Below, piece by piece: positions 1 to 13,815 of a DNA stretch of 64,000 bases. Under the pieces are notes generated by a model. The model searched no databases. It saw only the letters and a program-made list of their open reading frames with translations, and was not told the DNA's origin. Position 1 is the first letter of the stretch, and the number at the start of each line of letters is the position of its first letter. A program made the translations under genes and the position numbers. Location of the stretch: NCBI GenBank assembly GCA_030549175.1, contig JAUKUA010000006.1, positions 2,914,001 through 2,978,000 of the forward strand, read 5' to 3'. Source of the stretch: Lasiosphaeris hirsuta (taxonomy: Eukaryota; Ascomycota; Sordariomycetes; Sordariales; Lasiosphaeriaceae).

Positions 1-3000
1 GCCCGGGTGAACTACGAGCTGGGCTTCGCCCTCTGTGTCTGAGGCGTCAGCTGGAGCGAGTCGGTATCCCTCCCAGCGGACTCGATTTATCCGGACATAT
101 TAGCCTGAGCGGAGAGGTGCGCCTCAACCTGCAACCGAATATGCGGCAGGAAGAGGCGGTCAGGCGAGCTAGCGCCCAGCATGCAGAACCGATCTTTGGG
201 ACGCGGTACTTTTAGGGCTGGTGTACGCAAAGGGGTGGTGCTATTTTTTTATTTTTTTTTTGCTTATTTATCATTATTAGACCATCGCGGACCACTGCTC
301 GCGCCCTGTCAGGGCTGTTGGTTCTCCCTTCGGCTCCCGGTCCGGCCCAGAAAACGTCAAATCAACTGATGCAGAAATCCGTTTCTGAGATGAGCTAGAG
401 GATCAGATTAAGACAAACGGAAGAAGCAAAGGAGGGATAGGAACGGTAGAGGGGCTAGCTTGAAAGATTCTGCTGGGCCGTCGAAGTCCACGACCGCTTG
501 GTGATTCATTTTTCAGCCTCGAGCCGACGCCTGGTTAGCTCGTCCGGAAAATACTGCCCTTCCCAGCTCTCAACCCGAGGGCCCTTCTTTGTGGGTCACT
601 TCATCAAGTTGTGGAACTGCCGATGCCGGGATTCGCAAACTCACATCTCTGTCGGGGGAAAGTAAGAGTCCCGATGACATGGCCGATATCGAGATGGATC
701 GAGCGAGTCCAACAACTCGGAGTCCCGGCCTCGGGCTTGTGGCGTTCCTATTGGCCATGGTCCAGCTAGAGAGGTCATGTATCAGGCACGATTGCGGCAA
801 GGCTGACCGAGTCTCACCTTCCTCCGCCGACGGCCTTGTGTGCCACGCGAGTGCTGACGGCGAGAAAATAAGTCTGACCACCCCGCAAAAGTCGTAAATC
901 TACTGGGATCCTAGTAAGAGAAGGAACGGACCGTGGATTAGAGCCTACTTCCCCGGAGCGGCGGCGAATATGAGAACTGAGATATGAGCCTGGCGTTCCA
1001 AGTACCGGATCCAAGATACGATGCTCGGAGAGCAACCCCAGGTCGGCTTCAGAGGTGCCGGTAGCTTCGCTGCGCCAGATTGACTCGAGTCAGTATCGAG
1101 GACCTTGTCCTTCACCGTGAGCGGCTGATCATCCGATATAATAAAAAGCACCGCGAAAGAGGTGGTACGCAACCTCCGTTCTGAGACTTTGGTGGTAGCA
1201 AACATCTTGTGCTGCCTGGCGCATCTCCGGATGACCTCAGCCTAGATTCTCGTGGGCACCCCCATGTGTAGTAGATCAGGGGGTTGAGGTGGCAAAGATG
1301 GGTAATGGAAGGATATTCAATGGTTTTATGACCGAATGGGTATTGTGCAACGATATTTACTTGTCGCAGGTCTCCGGGAGGGCGATTTCGAACCTAGACC
1401 AACCACAATATTGCAGAGAGCTCCAGTGTACTTGTGTATTGCCAAGACTCGCCTCGACATAGTCTCGTGGCATTGGCCTTCGAATTCGTGGCAGAGGTTG
1501 ACCTAAGCGTCGTAGTACAATATCGCGCAGCGGGATACAAGATGTATATCGGAGAAGCAGCTCCTGCCCCTTTTGACAACAATATGGAGGCCCAGCTCGT
1601 GTCTGAGACAGCTGGTTCCTCACGATGCAGAGCGAATCTAGGAGGACGACAGCTGAGACGACCACCTTGACCGAGGTCTGTGAAGAGTGGTGCGCTGTAG
1701 CTTCGAGACAAGTGAGCCGGTGCGAAGACCACAAGTCGACCTCGTGATCAGCCAGTTGGCAGTGCTTCCCATACTATCGGCCCATTGTTGAGGTCGGTTA
1801 CCGTAGCCCGACTTCTGAGCCACAGGTTTATGCATCGACGGTGTTGATCGCCTGCGGTGCCGATGTCAGACGGTCGCACTGGTCATCTCGGGCTTCCGAA
1901 ATAGCAGCCCGGGTCAGATGGTAACTCGAGCGTCGTATAAGCAAGCTTCTCAGGGCCGGCTCAGCTCACCCTGGGCGAGAATCTTCCAGTAGTCCAAAGG
2001 CGGACCTGGGCAATAATGCACTCCGTGTGCCCCACAATGCAGGCGGTTGGTTGCAGACCGTGCTGCGCAACGAGTGCGCATGCAACCTCCCCACCAGCCC
2101 TCACAGCGACAGCCTCACTACGATAGCTTGGGACCATGACCATATGCTCGGGTCTAAGGTGAGCTCTGGTGTCCGAACATGTCCAAATGCCGGGATTGGG
2201 GGAAGAATTGGAGGCGGGTTCGCCGGGTTCAAATGTAGTGCCGTGAGATGGTTGCGACCGGTAATGGATGGCCTGCGCCACGGTATCTCTGCCTCGTCAT
2301 CTTGAAGTGTGTTATATTGAGGGATCCAACAAGGCGCGTTTGCGGCATGGTCCAGGGGACGTCAGAAGACTTCTGACTTGGTCGGCAAGTAGAAAGGTGT
2401 GTCCCGTCGCTGTTCTGACGCTCCGAATGGCCTCGAACAACAGGACTAGTTGCCTGCGTCGAACGTTACAGGGCAGCTGGCCAAACCCGAGCTGCTCAGT
2501 CGCCGAGCGTATGCCACCTCGCCCTCGCAAAAACCGGTGGCCATCTGCCGCGGCTCGTGTCTTGGGAGTGCGGGAGTACGCGGTGTAGGCCGGGGGAGAC
2601 TATAGAGTCGAACAAAATAAATGATCAAATAAAGGAGATTAGCTCTGTGTCGATAAAATACCACAGAAAATACCAAAAAGAAATATTCAATCGGCAGGTA
2701 GAAGGTGTGATCTCGTTGAGGCGAGTCATGTTTGAGCCATGTGTCTACCCATCGGGCAGGAGCATCTCGACCCGCGCTGCATCGAGGAAAAAGAGAATCA
2801 CTTGACGCTGCATTGTTGCTCACGGCCGAATCGGTTCTTGACTCGTGTGCAGTTCTTCAGTCCGCCAGTCATTCTTCTCCCCGAAGTTGTCTTCAGTTCA
2901 TGCCGTGCGTACTGCATGTTTGTATCTTTGGGATAGAGAGAGAAAAGGGGCTTTCGTTAAACATGGACAATTTGCTGAATGTAAACAGCTGCAACTTGCA

Positions 3001-3061
3001 GTTGCCCAGTAAGGGAGGGGAGTGCAATCTTGGCGGCGTTTTAGCTGGTTAGCCCCACCTA

Positions 3062-3104
3062 AGCGCGTTCCCCAGGTTTTCCGTCTGCACCTGGGGAAAG
3101 CGCT
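3062..3104. repeat. Inverted repeat (16-bp arms, one mismatch)
   Basis: The left arm AGCGCGTTCCCCAGGT and the right arm ACCTGGGGAAAGCGCT are reverse complements apart from one base and are separated by 11 bases. The element could form a stable hairpin in DNA or RNA. No gene is next to it, so a terminator or MITE role is unproven. Confidence 0.6.
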
Positions 3105-4269
3105 GGGAAAGTGAGAACTGACATCAGACTCTCCATTCATCAATTGACACAACGACACAACACAAAAGTTGACTATACGTACCAGTTCCTACAACCAGCT
3201 TACCCATCGCTTTGCCGTCTATTACACAACACCCCCCTGGCCCCGGAAGCAAAGACCGAGCGCACGGAGTGAGAGTGTGCAGGCTCCACGACAGACGGAT
3301 AGGTATGTACTTCGACTTGAGAGTAGCCCGAGTCTCCTCACGAGCACTCTGTGTTGGCTGGGTCGCAGATTACACTAGGCATGGGATTCGGCCCGTCAAA
3401 GACATGAGCAGAGAGAAATCCACCGGCTGGTAAAAATTGCTGTTACTTTCGTTCCGTTGAGAAGTCCCGTGCTCCCGGTACAATTTACGCCGCCACGTGG
3501 GATTCCCCAAAGAGTCGCCCAGAGTACGGATAGTTGTCCAGGATGCTAGAATTGCAGTCCGTCCGCTCAGCGGCATTCTCGACCTGAATTCCCGACAGCC
3601 CGTCGACTCCCACCGTTTTCAACTCCGACCTTACTGCTGGTAGTAAGCTTTAGGACGGATATCATTTCCCCCCCCCGTCTCAGCCGTGGGCTGTTTGGGT
3701 GATCGCTGCCACCCGTGCCACTCCGTCCACCACTACAACGTGCTTACCGTATGATAAGGGTTATCATTTCTCCATCTGGCGTCTCCCTCGACTTCGTCCT
3801 TGACCGGCCAAACAAGACGCGCCATGGATCATTGTCAGCAGGACCCCGAAAACGACCAAGGCGGCTGCCAGCTCTGCTGACATGGCTGGTGCTGTTGCAT
3901 CACGATATCCCTGACAGGTTAGCCAGAGCACACGGGCGAGTTACGCGCTGCTGGAAACTGCCTATGCTCGAAACAGAAACCTGGAAGGGATTGAGGCAAC
4001 AACATCGTGACAGGCCTGCAATGGGATGCATTCTTCTTACTGAATCGCATCAACGTACGGATACGGCGAATGACACGAGAGTGGGGGGACCCTGGCGATT
4101 GGGCCTGTGCAACCGCAACCCATGGGCTGGCTGGGACACGCTGTAGACCGGTGGGTCTTTTAGCGGTCACTTGAGCAGCGCTCGGTGACCAAGCCTTGTC
4201 GCCCCCCCGCGAGCGGACGGCCACACCCCTCTCGTCCGTTAGTTAACTCTGTGCGGACCAGGATATCGT

Positions 4270-4298
4270 CCCCCCCGTCCGGAGGGGGGGGGGGGGGG
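4270..4298. repeat. C7 / G15 homopolymer hairpin
   Basis: A run of seven C is followed by GTCCGGA and then a run of fifteen G. The arms can pair with each other, and the G run alone could form a G-quadruplex. It lies outside any recognised gene. Homopolymers of this length are also prone to sequencing error. Confidence 0.7.
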
Positions 4299-4760
4299 CG
4301 CTTCCAGCAAGCTTCCTCATCAGGCACCCCTCCCGAACGGCAGGGAAAAAACGTGTTGCTCGCGGGCGGCGGGGGAATTGGGAATTAGGAATTGGGAAAA
4401 TGGAATGCCTGCGTGTTCTGCAATCAATGCGTCGTGCACACATGACTGCTCCTCTGCCGCGGGAGATTGAATAGCCAGCTGCAAGGCATTGGGGCCACGG
4501 CCGCTCGCCCGTCCCATCCTCGGCTGTGTCTGTGCCGTCTTTACTCTCTCCTAGTGCAATAGTACATGATCTGCAGCCGAGAATCTGGGGAAGACACTTG
4601 TGATCCCGAAGTCACGGATAGGGCATCCGCAGCCCGCCAGCGTGTACATTATAGCGGGATGCCTCTGTCCTCTTCTGGCGCCTTGCGGTCTTTTTGTCAG
4701 TGTCGACTGACCTCCTTTCTGAACACCTCACTCTACACGCGGCAGTCCCCATAGGGTCCG

Positions 4761-4815
4761 TTCAGGGTCCAGTGTCTCAACGAGCACACCTTCAGAGGGA
4801 AATCTGGACCCTGAA
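4761..4815. repeat. Perfect 12-bp inverted repeat
   Basis: TTCAGGGTCCAG at 4761-4772 is the exact reverse complement of CTGGACCCTGAA at 4804-4815, with a 31-base loop. No flanking target duplication or adjacent gene is visible, so its role is unknown. Confidence 0.55.
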
Positions 4816-7800
4816 ATCCCGGGATGGGATTGCACGTTGGCGAGAGCGAGTATTTGTGAGAAAGCGGAAGAATCAGTTGACGACGGGATCTAGTGGGAAA
4901 AGAGGGCTTGGTGCATATCTTGGAACCCTCCCGCTCCAATGTCTTACAGCGTGGCCAACAAGGCAGACTGGTGATGCACACTGAGACATTGGGCACGGGT
5001 ATTCTTATCGACAGACAACTGCACTAGAGGCGAGAGTCGTGCTGCGAGGGGGGGAGTCAAGTCGGCGCAAGTCACCAAGCAGCGGCAGCAATGACAGCAG
5101 CACGCAGTCGCAAGCGGCAGCAGCAAGCAGCAACGCAGAGCACGCAAACAGACAGCAGGGCTGAGGATCAGGGCCCCGTGATCTGGTCTGCATTTCGGCT
5201 GTTCTCCTGACTGCCGACGGCTGCCCCCCAAAAACGGCGACAACGGCGCCGCATTGGCCGGACCGTCGATGCGAGCTGAGCGCTCAGCCCCAATTTCTGC
5301 CTGCTGGTGTGGCTCGATCGATCGGGCAAAACGCTTTTCTGCGAGATACTTGAGTCTAATCATAGAATGACTTGGACGGACGCATAGTAGTTACAAATGA
5401 TGCTGGCGAGTGAAGAGCCGTTGCCAATCCGGAGCGATTGGCGCTGTCGTCGGCGTCCCATGAATCCCACTACCGCTAGACCATGACCATTGACTCAAGC
5501 AGACGCGACAATTGCGACGGGTAAAGCGGGCTAACCGAGCACACGTCGATTTGGGGTCTGCGTAGAACACCTGGTAGAACAATGTGCCCTCCTGGTTGAT
5601 GGACGGTCAATCACCGTCCGCCCGGGCTGGAGGGTCTTTGGGAGTCGCTCCGATCCGCCAACCAACCCCAGAATAGCTCTGCAACAAGAGACTGCAAAAT
5701 TAAAACAATAAACTAATTTATCGAAAGTAATTTTTGTCGTTGCTCGAATTCATGGCTTTCTTCTCTCTCTTCACATGGGTACATGTCGGTATTCCCCGCA
5801 ATGTCAATATATGAGGAAGTGTGTCTAGACATATCCCTACAATGACAGAGCTGTCGGAGGGTATCCTTGCCGGCGATGTGGCACATCGGGATGGCTGGCT
5901 TCCGGCGAGGAGAACAGACAGAATCCCGTCCTCCACATGGCAGAAAGAGAGTGCACATTGTGTGCTCTACGGAGGTTTCCGAACCCGCCTTCCTGACGTT
6001 CTGTTCTCGAAACCACATGTGAAGGGGACAAAGAAATATATCGATCGTGGCAACTCGCTACGTTCGGGAGGCTTTCCCGCCGAGTCGAGTCTTCTTTATC
6101 TGGCTCGTCGGCTCCAGACAGTCCCGGCGGATGGCTGGCGGATGGTGATCAAGAGCAAGAGAGCATCTCGGAGGGGAACTGGGTCCGAATGACACGAACA
6201 AGAAATGCTGGGGCTAGTGGTTGAAGCATCCAGGTGACGGCCCCATATCGAGGGCCACCCTTTCACTGCTGCTGGTGCGGTGATGACAGAGAAGCGGTCA
6301 AGAGATGGAAAATGTCTATCCTCCGTGTCCCCCCTCCCCCCCGCTGCACTCGGTGTGAGGAGAAAAGAAAATATCGCGTCTTGCTGTAATTTGTACCGTG
6401 TGTGTTGCACGAGACCACCACATGCGGGGTTTGGATGAAGTCTTTGCTAGGCAAGAAGGGTTCCAGGTTCAACCTTGTCTCCCTGCCTAAGCCTTGAGGA
6501 GTACTGCACCCTGTGGATATCCATGCCATCCACACATAAGGCAGCTTTAGGGGAAAGTTGAGGCGAGCATTGGACGGTGGCATACATCAGGCTCCATGAA
6601 GAGTGGCAGGGCTAATGGGAAATGCTCAAAGGAGTTCAAGAGGAGAAGAAAAAATGCGACGATGCTCGACCGTGGATGCAGTCGTTTCTGGTGGCGCCAA
6701 CGCCATAATCTACTTGAAGAACAATGGAAAGCATTCTTCGGACGGCATAGAGTCAAGGCAGTCGGGATGGAATCAGGCATCAGACGAAAACACAAGGCAA
6801 CTTGCACTGGGGCTGCATTATGTTGCATAACATTCCAATGGCAGCCGGGCGCACGTGCTGCAGCAAAAGCCAAAAAGAACAGGTGACAGCCCTGTGAGGA
6901 GGCTGATTCATGTGAGGCGGGGTTGCGTTCTGCGTCAAGCTGCTTACTGCGCAGGTGGCCAGAGTCTCTTGGCTGACCCCTCCCAGCCACTGACGACAGA
7001 GGACGAGGTCAGCTCTGCAGCCAGGGTTTCTGCTGCGACGAGTTCTGCGCAACGGTTTCCACCACAAAGCCCCACCATGGCAGAATTGTAGCTGGCATGG
7101 AACCCATGAAAGCGACACTTTCGTTCACCGTTGATCAGATAACTGGCAAAACGGAGCGGCCATTCCGCTCTTAGCTATCCAGGAGAAACGAACACGCCCC
7201 AGCGGAATTCGATTAATTGCAGTAGCGTTTTTTTTTTCTTCGGGCTGTTGTTACGTGGGAATGGAACATATGGAAGCTCTCGACCCGAAGTGGCGCTGTG
7301 CAGTTATATCAGCAACCTCCGCGTTCCAGGAATCCAGAAACCCGGCTCGTCAAATTCTGCCCACACGTGGCCTGGTTGCCGTTTACAGCTGCCAGACTCA
7401 TCTCAACACTACCTTGGGTTTACCGTTACTATGCCTACGATAATAACCGTCGGGACAGCCGGGCAGCTTTTAACGGACCTGGCGATATTGCGAACCGACC
7501 AGAAGTTGGCGGCACTCAAGAAGCCATTCTCTAGCCGAAACGGCTGAGCGACTGGGTCTGCAAAGTACAACAGTCCCCATACCGACGTCGTATACTATTT
7601 CCCTCCCAGCTAGTATACACAACCGTCCTGCGCAACATACTGGAAAATGCAATACAGCCCTGATAGGAGAGGTAAGACCCCATCCCTACACCGGCAGACC
7701 ACTCGGTTGAGAGTTAAGATGTCTCGCTTGTTAGTCGGGGGATGCTTGATGAAGCGAGTGTGCAAAGAGCCGTCGCTTAGGTACGAAATCTGCATGGAAG

Positions 7801-10800
7801 GCCCCCTGGCAAGGAAATATACCCCCTCCTCACCGTCCCTGCACCTTGATGCTATGCTACGTATGCATCTGTCAAAACTAGTCTTTTCTTGTTCTGTTAA
7901 GGGCCTAGGAAGCCGGGACAAGCTCGCTCGATTGGAAGGGCCGAAAGGGCCCCTAGCGGTTTAGAGCTTGGCCGTTTGAGAAGGCCGTTTGAGAAGACCG
8001 TTGCGACGTCAAGGATTAAACCTGTTTGGACGCTGCTTTCTGCTCGGCCGTTTTCCCGGAGGCACAGGAAGGTCACTGACATCCGCGCAAGTCGTGTTTG
8101 GCCAGAGGAAGATCTACATTGGGATAGCGACTCTATGGGAGTAAAAATACCTGAATCTGGGGATGTTTGAGGCTCTGTTTGTGTGGCTAGGGGTCGGCGG
8201 CGGGTGGTGTTTGGTCTGGACCAAATGAGGCTGGCTGGGGCGGGCTGAGCACTCACCAGTTCGAGCTGACATCGCATTCCGGCCAACTCCGATCAAATTG
8301 TAATCGCAACGTCTCGAAAATCGATAAAATATTCCATCGATTAATATCGCGCCAGAGAGCAATTTCCTTTGCGCGCAAACGACTGCGCGTAGCGAGAGTC
8401 TGGTCCGACCTTCCCTCCCACACCGTCTCGGTGAGTCTCGGCCGAAATCCAGGTTCCTGGGTTTCCCTCCTCTTTTCCCCAGCCTTCCCCACGATCTGCG
8501 ACCCGCTTTGCGGCCACCTGGAGCGCTCGCTAATCTAGGATTGGCATTTGCTTTCGCATCCTTTCTTAAGACGAGTCTCGACGCAACACAAACATGCGTC
8601 GCACCGTTGCAAAAAAGGTCTCTTGAGTGCTGATAGGGATGCCTTGGTTTTTTTTTCTGCCGGCCCGCAATGTCCGCTCCCGAGAATCCTGTCTCGGCCG
8701 ACAAGTTGCCCGCGCCCGTCGGGCTCGGGCTGGCGCCCCCAGCCTAGGCTGCGATACCGTACCTGGGTGATGGGGCGCGGAATCGTGAACCAAAAAAGCC
8801 GGATGCGAACAGCCGATGGACAGACCGGCTGAGGTATCCCATTCTCCTCTTTGGTGCGCTGTGGCATTCCGCCCTGGAATATCAAATGGATGTCACTGCT
8901 GGAGCAAGTACCCCTACACAGTATACGTACGTGTGCCCGGCTGCATACCTGGCCCTCTCACCGTAGAGAAACGAGCGGGCAGACTTTCCAAGTTGGGCGG
9001 TGCACGATATCAGCTCCGGAGGGCACTTTGAAGTGATCGGATGAGGGAGACATTGGGCCGCCGCCCGGTCGCATCCTATCCGGTCGATTTGCTGGCGCTG
9101 GGCTTTCGCAACCCTCAAGTTGCTGCGTTACCACCAAGTGGCCCCCTTATTTCATGCGGTGCGAGGCGGAACAGCACGCAGCGCAGCTGCGGATGCGGGC
9201 GGCGGGGCATGCGGTGCGATAAGATCACCCACTGCCGCGCTGGTGTGTTTATTTACGGTGTATTCCGTACCGGCGAATGAATACCCCTCGATGAGAGGTA
9301 GCCAAGTGAGGTATTCATGTATAGGTGGATGTCTTGTTGCTTGGCATGAGACGTGAAACTAGGCGGAGGGAGAAATTTCTTTTCGAAGGAGCGTGATGAG
9401 AATGGTCAAAACAAAGCACGAACGGCCAAGCGGTGACGGGGAAAGCTTCAATCACAGTGCACCGTTGAGACCTCATGCTCAGGGTATCCGTAGGTGGAGG
9501 TATCCCGTGCCGGTGGAGGCCAGGTCGGTACTTGACGTGATGCGCGGTCGGGGACCAGCAAAAGTCCCAAGCTCCCACAGACAAGGCAGTGACCATGCCG
9601 TGTAGCCCGGATGACATTCCATACCCTGCTGGTGGCCAGCTGCATCTGGCACACACACACAGCACTCTCGTCAACAACAGAGTGTACGGACGTACGGTCG
9701 CGCGATACAGATTAGGTGTATGCGTGGGGGAGGGGAAGGGGGTTGAGCCTCTCCCTCTTTTTGGATCTTGTCGGGGTGAGTTTTCGTTGCCCGTTCTGAG
9801 ACGAAAACGTCCTGCGTCCCAGCGGCGCAACCGACCTTGGAACGGTTTCTGATGTTCAGACGGAACAAGGAAGAATACTTGCTCCTTGGGTAGCGAGCTC
9901 CTGTCAGCTGGCGATTGTTTCGTTTTCACGTTTCCAAAAAAGAGTCGGAGAAAAAAAAAAGGGGACCATGTGCGTCGCAGAGATCGCATCGCTTCCAAAC
10001 CCGATCAATCGTTGGATTTAGAAAACGGGTCAATTCTCCGGTTGACAAACTGTTTCGATTGGCAGCGGTGCATGAACTCAACCGCGGCCATCACAACCGT
10101 CACGCAAGATATCACCACTATCACGGTTTTGAAGCTGCACAGCTCCAGCCTGCCATCACCATGCCTCCTCCCCTTTTCCAGCAAACGCGCCCGTCGCACC
10201 GCAGCTCATTTTATCGGTTGACACAAATAATAAACCATTTTGCACGTCGATCATCAATGCCAACCTGGTGGGATCGTTACTTTTTTCTCCGACCGTCACT
10301 TCTCACTTCTGATCAAGTCGCCTGACACCGCCCCTACCACAATCTGGTCCCCGGGGCACGTCAGCCCCTGCCTTCCGGCGATGCAAGCGAGGAGGTTGAC
10401 AGATCCTTGGGAAGTGGGAAAGAGGCAACGCCAGCCCGCCGGCGGAAGGAGATCCACGACCCAGGGGCGGCGCCAACGCGACACAAATCTCACACTTTGT
10501 CCGGTCGACTCGACTGATCGGATTCGCAGTGGCATTTTTAGCGAGATTCCCCTCCGTTGCTTTTTCCTGACCTCCAGCGTTTCTCGACAGCCTCCTCGAA
10601 TGGATCTTGATATATTGGGCAGATCTCCATTCCACCATCGGGACACCATCGATAATCGCGGAATGCATGCGCATTATTGTATGCGACGATCACTGTGCAG
10701 TATTCCGGGTAAAGATATAATAAAATAGTAGTCGGATTTTAAAAGCGGTATCTTGTGAGGGGAAATTCAATTTATTGCCACGTGCGCCACGAAAACCGCG

Positions 10801-13795
10801 AGAGAAGGGGCAGGGTGAATGGCAAATGCCTTTTCTAGGAGTCGTGGCCACCACCAAGAAACCCCCCCCTCCCCAGGGTCGGAGGGTCAGGGCCACACGG
10901 TTATTCCTGTCAAACAATAGCGCGTAGATTATGGAAAACCCCCACAACCCCACGAAACCCGTCAACTGGGGAAGAAGGGGGCGGGAGACAGGCGACAAGC
11001 AGAAGTTGGGGGGCATTCGCGATCCAACTCACTTCCAGAGACCACAGTTAGCATTTCAATTATAATGGTGTTTTGAAGAGCCGGGGTTCCTGGCCAAGCT
11101 CTTTGCTCATTTCAACATTGAACTGGTGATGTCTCCCCCCTCCTTGGGGTGACAGGTGTGGTTACAAGGATTGTTACCAGACAGGGGTGTTCAAACGTGG
11201 GGGGAATACAAGCTGAGGGGCCATGTGTGCGCGGGACCAGTTTTTGATTGGCGTGGCGCAGTCGTGACCCTGACTGGTCTGTGCACAATAAGCTCGGCCG
11301 GGAGCGTCCAGGGCAGGTGATCGCTGGGAAAGGAGCTGCAGTTCACCAAAACGCAGCAGCCTTGCCTGGCTCGCCGGGGAACTACGCTGCTGTTTTGCGA
11401 GCTTTGCGCTGAGCCCCGCAATTACCCGAGGAAGAGCTTTTGTCGGGCGATTGTGGGAGCGGACAGGGGAGGTGGCGTCTTCACTTGACACAAAGGGGCA
11501 AGGACGGCGGGATGGATCAAGTGGGTTCGATCCTCTGGCGGGAGGGACGGTCCCGAGGATCGACTATAGGAAACAAAAATGAAAACTATCCCTCATCAGT
11601 GCATGCTGCTAGGGATTCTAATACATTGCGAATTCAAAGAAAACAAATCCTCAGAAAAGCCAAGATAAAAAATGAGATGTGAGAATTGGGAGAGTGTGTG
11701 CCCCCAACTCCGCTGAGAGAGGCAGCATGCAAGATCGTTTGCGGGCTGCTTCCCCCCTCGTGTAACCTCGTCTAAACTTGTATCTGGGGGCGGACAAGAT
11801 TGGCTTGTTTAAGCTCTCTTAGCGTCCCAGCGCTCTGGGGAGGTGGGGTCGAGCCGGCCAACCAGGATGCTCGCCAACCCGAAAAGCTGGGTTGTGTGGA
11901 CTTGTGTCTGCATGGCTCTCTGCCTCTGCAACTCTCGCGCAACACAATCCTTGCAATTGTCAAGCCTGCACTTGTTCATCGTCGTCCCGGATATCTCGAC
12001 CCTAGCTCCCCCGACCCCGGGGTTCCAGGGAATTCGCTCTTTGGCAAGCAAGACGCCAGAAGCGGAAGAAACCCCATTTGGGGATATTACTCAGTCCACG
12101 ACCCAAAGCCCTGGTACAACTTGGGGCATCTTTTGCATGGAGTACTGGCAGGGAGACGCAAATGACTAGTTGTTTGTTTGCATGCCTAGGAGCTAGTGCC
12201 GTCTAGCTTATGGCGTCTTCATGAGCAGCTCCGCTGGTTTGGCACAGACGGCGGCTCGCTGAGATGCGGCGTTGTTGCTGTTGGCAGAGAGCTGCCAAAT
12301 GGAGCCCGAACACGGTTGCCGACGGGGTATTCAAGGCGGGCATCGCAATCCGCCGGTAACACCGGAGGAGTCAGCCGGAAGTGGCAGGCGGGAGAGGTCC
12401 ACGAAAGGGAGCAAACCGAGCTTCTAGAACGGTTGTGGTCGTGTGGGAGATTCGCCAACGGCTCTCGGCTCTCGGCGTCGTCTACGACGGAATCCTAAAA
12501 GCCGTTCCGTTGCCCACCCAACGGCTTGCTTAACCCGCCATCATGGTTCTTCATCACGGGTTATGCGCAGCTGCTGCCTCTCCTTCTATCATCCTTCAAA
12601 GCCTCAGTAAGACAAGACAGCCCAATTATCTTTAGTCGCAGGGATTTCCCTTGTCGAGTCCCAAAAGAGCGACACGCGCATACTTCAACCACGTTTGTCA
12701 CGTCGACCCGCAAAGCCACCGAGGCTAAAGGAGATGCCAATCTCGCTCCGAGGGCCCGGTGCCACGGCTTCACCACGCGCTCTGCCTCGAAACCACGGCG
12801 GCGGGAAGATGTGGAGAACAGAAAAGATGGTGAAGGAACTGGGGCGGGCGCACGAGGCAGGGGAATTGTAATACCCCTTGTTGTTATCGCGAGAGAGAGA
12901 TGGGGTGGACAATCGAGCCGAATTCGGTTACACTCGAGTCATCTCACACCACCGAGAGAAAGGCTGGTGATTCCGTGGCAAGGGATCCTCACAGCAAGAA
13001 ATTATTGAATAAGAAGCCCCCCAAACACCCCCTCAGCCTTCCCCAAGAGGCCTAACACTCTTCGGGGAAGGTGAAGCGTTCCTGGGGGTGGTGACCGACA
13101 GTGTTGCACTCCTTCAGCGCAGTTACTCGGCGTGGGGTGCATTGCGCGACCGACGTCTCGATTGGTCCCTTGGCTTCATGTGAGAAGGAAACAAAAGCCT
13201 CGCCGTCGCGGAGTCCCCCATGATGCGCCCTGCAATCGCAATTCTAAAGGAAAGGAACGCAGTGAGACCCCATTGTCCGTTTCCCCGTCCTCGCAGGAGT
13301 ACCGGAGCATTGGACGGTTGTGCGACGAAAACCGAGTGCAGAGTGTGGCGCGTTAGCAGGGCTGTCGCAAACCGGCCTGCACAGTGTTGGGAGCCAGTGG
13401 TTGAAAGCCGTTCTAAGCCGTGAGGCTGGGAGGCTGAGGTCATCCCTCGAGACGTGGCCAGCTCAGCGAGAGGACGACAGTTGTCCGTGGCTGCTCAGAA
13501 TATACGGTGTCCGGGCGTGGATCGCTGGCGGCCATGGGATTGCTGGATCGCTTAGATCGTGATCAAAATTATTCCTCGTATATTTATATCCCGACCCAAT
13601 AAGAGGCGATGGGGCGACTGCAAGTGTTCTGAATGACCATGATGGCTGAGGCTGCCTCCGTGGGGATGAAACGAGCGAAAGAGCAGTTGACATTCGCGAG
13701 AACCTGGAGGCACATGCCATGTCTGCCTAACAGGGCCAAAATCATAGACAGGCTCACAGGCAAAGGCGTGATATTGAGGGTCCGCTCGGTGCCCC

Positions 13796-13815
13796 GGGGG
13801 TGGGGGGGGGGGGGG
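13796..13815. repeat. G-run tract (G5-T-G14)
   Basis: Five G, one T and fourteen G occur in a row outside any recognised gene. This is one of several long G or C runs in the window and a possible G-quadruplex former. Confidence 0.7.

Noticed and set aside
1370..1450. Minus-strand GGTTCGAAATC resembling a tRNA B box
   Set aside because: The flanking bases do not form a T-arm and no cloverleaf can be drawn.
8114..8704. 196-codon minus-strand open frame
   Set aside because: No recognisable protein features; Arg-rich composition as expected from GC-rich non-coding DNA.
9315..9998. 227-codon minus-strand open frame
   Set aside because: Sequence is mixed, Cys/Arg/Ser-rich and domain-free, with overlapping frames on the other strand; it looks like a chance frame.
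11440..11560. Possible tRNA because of a GGTTCGATCC B-box-like sequence near 11525
   Set aside because: No matching A box, acceptor stem or T-arm pairing could be found around it.
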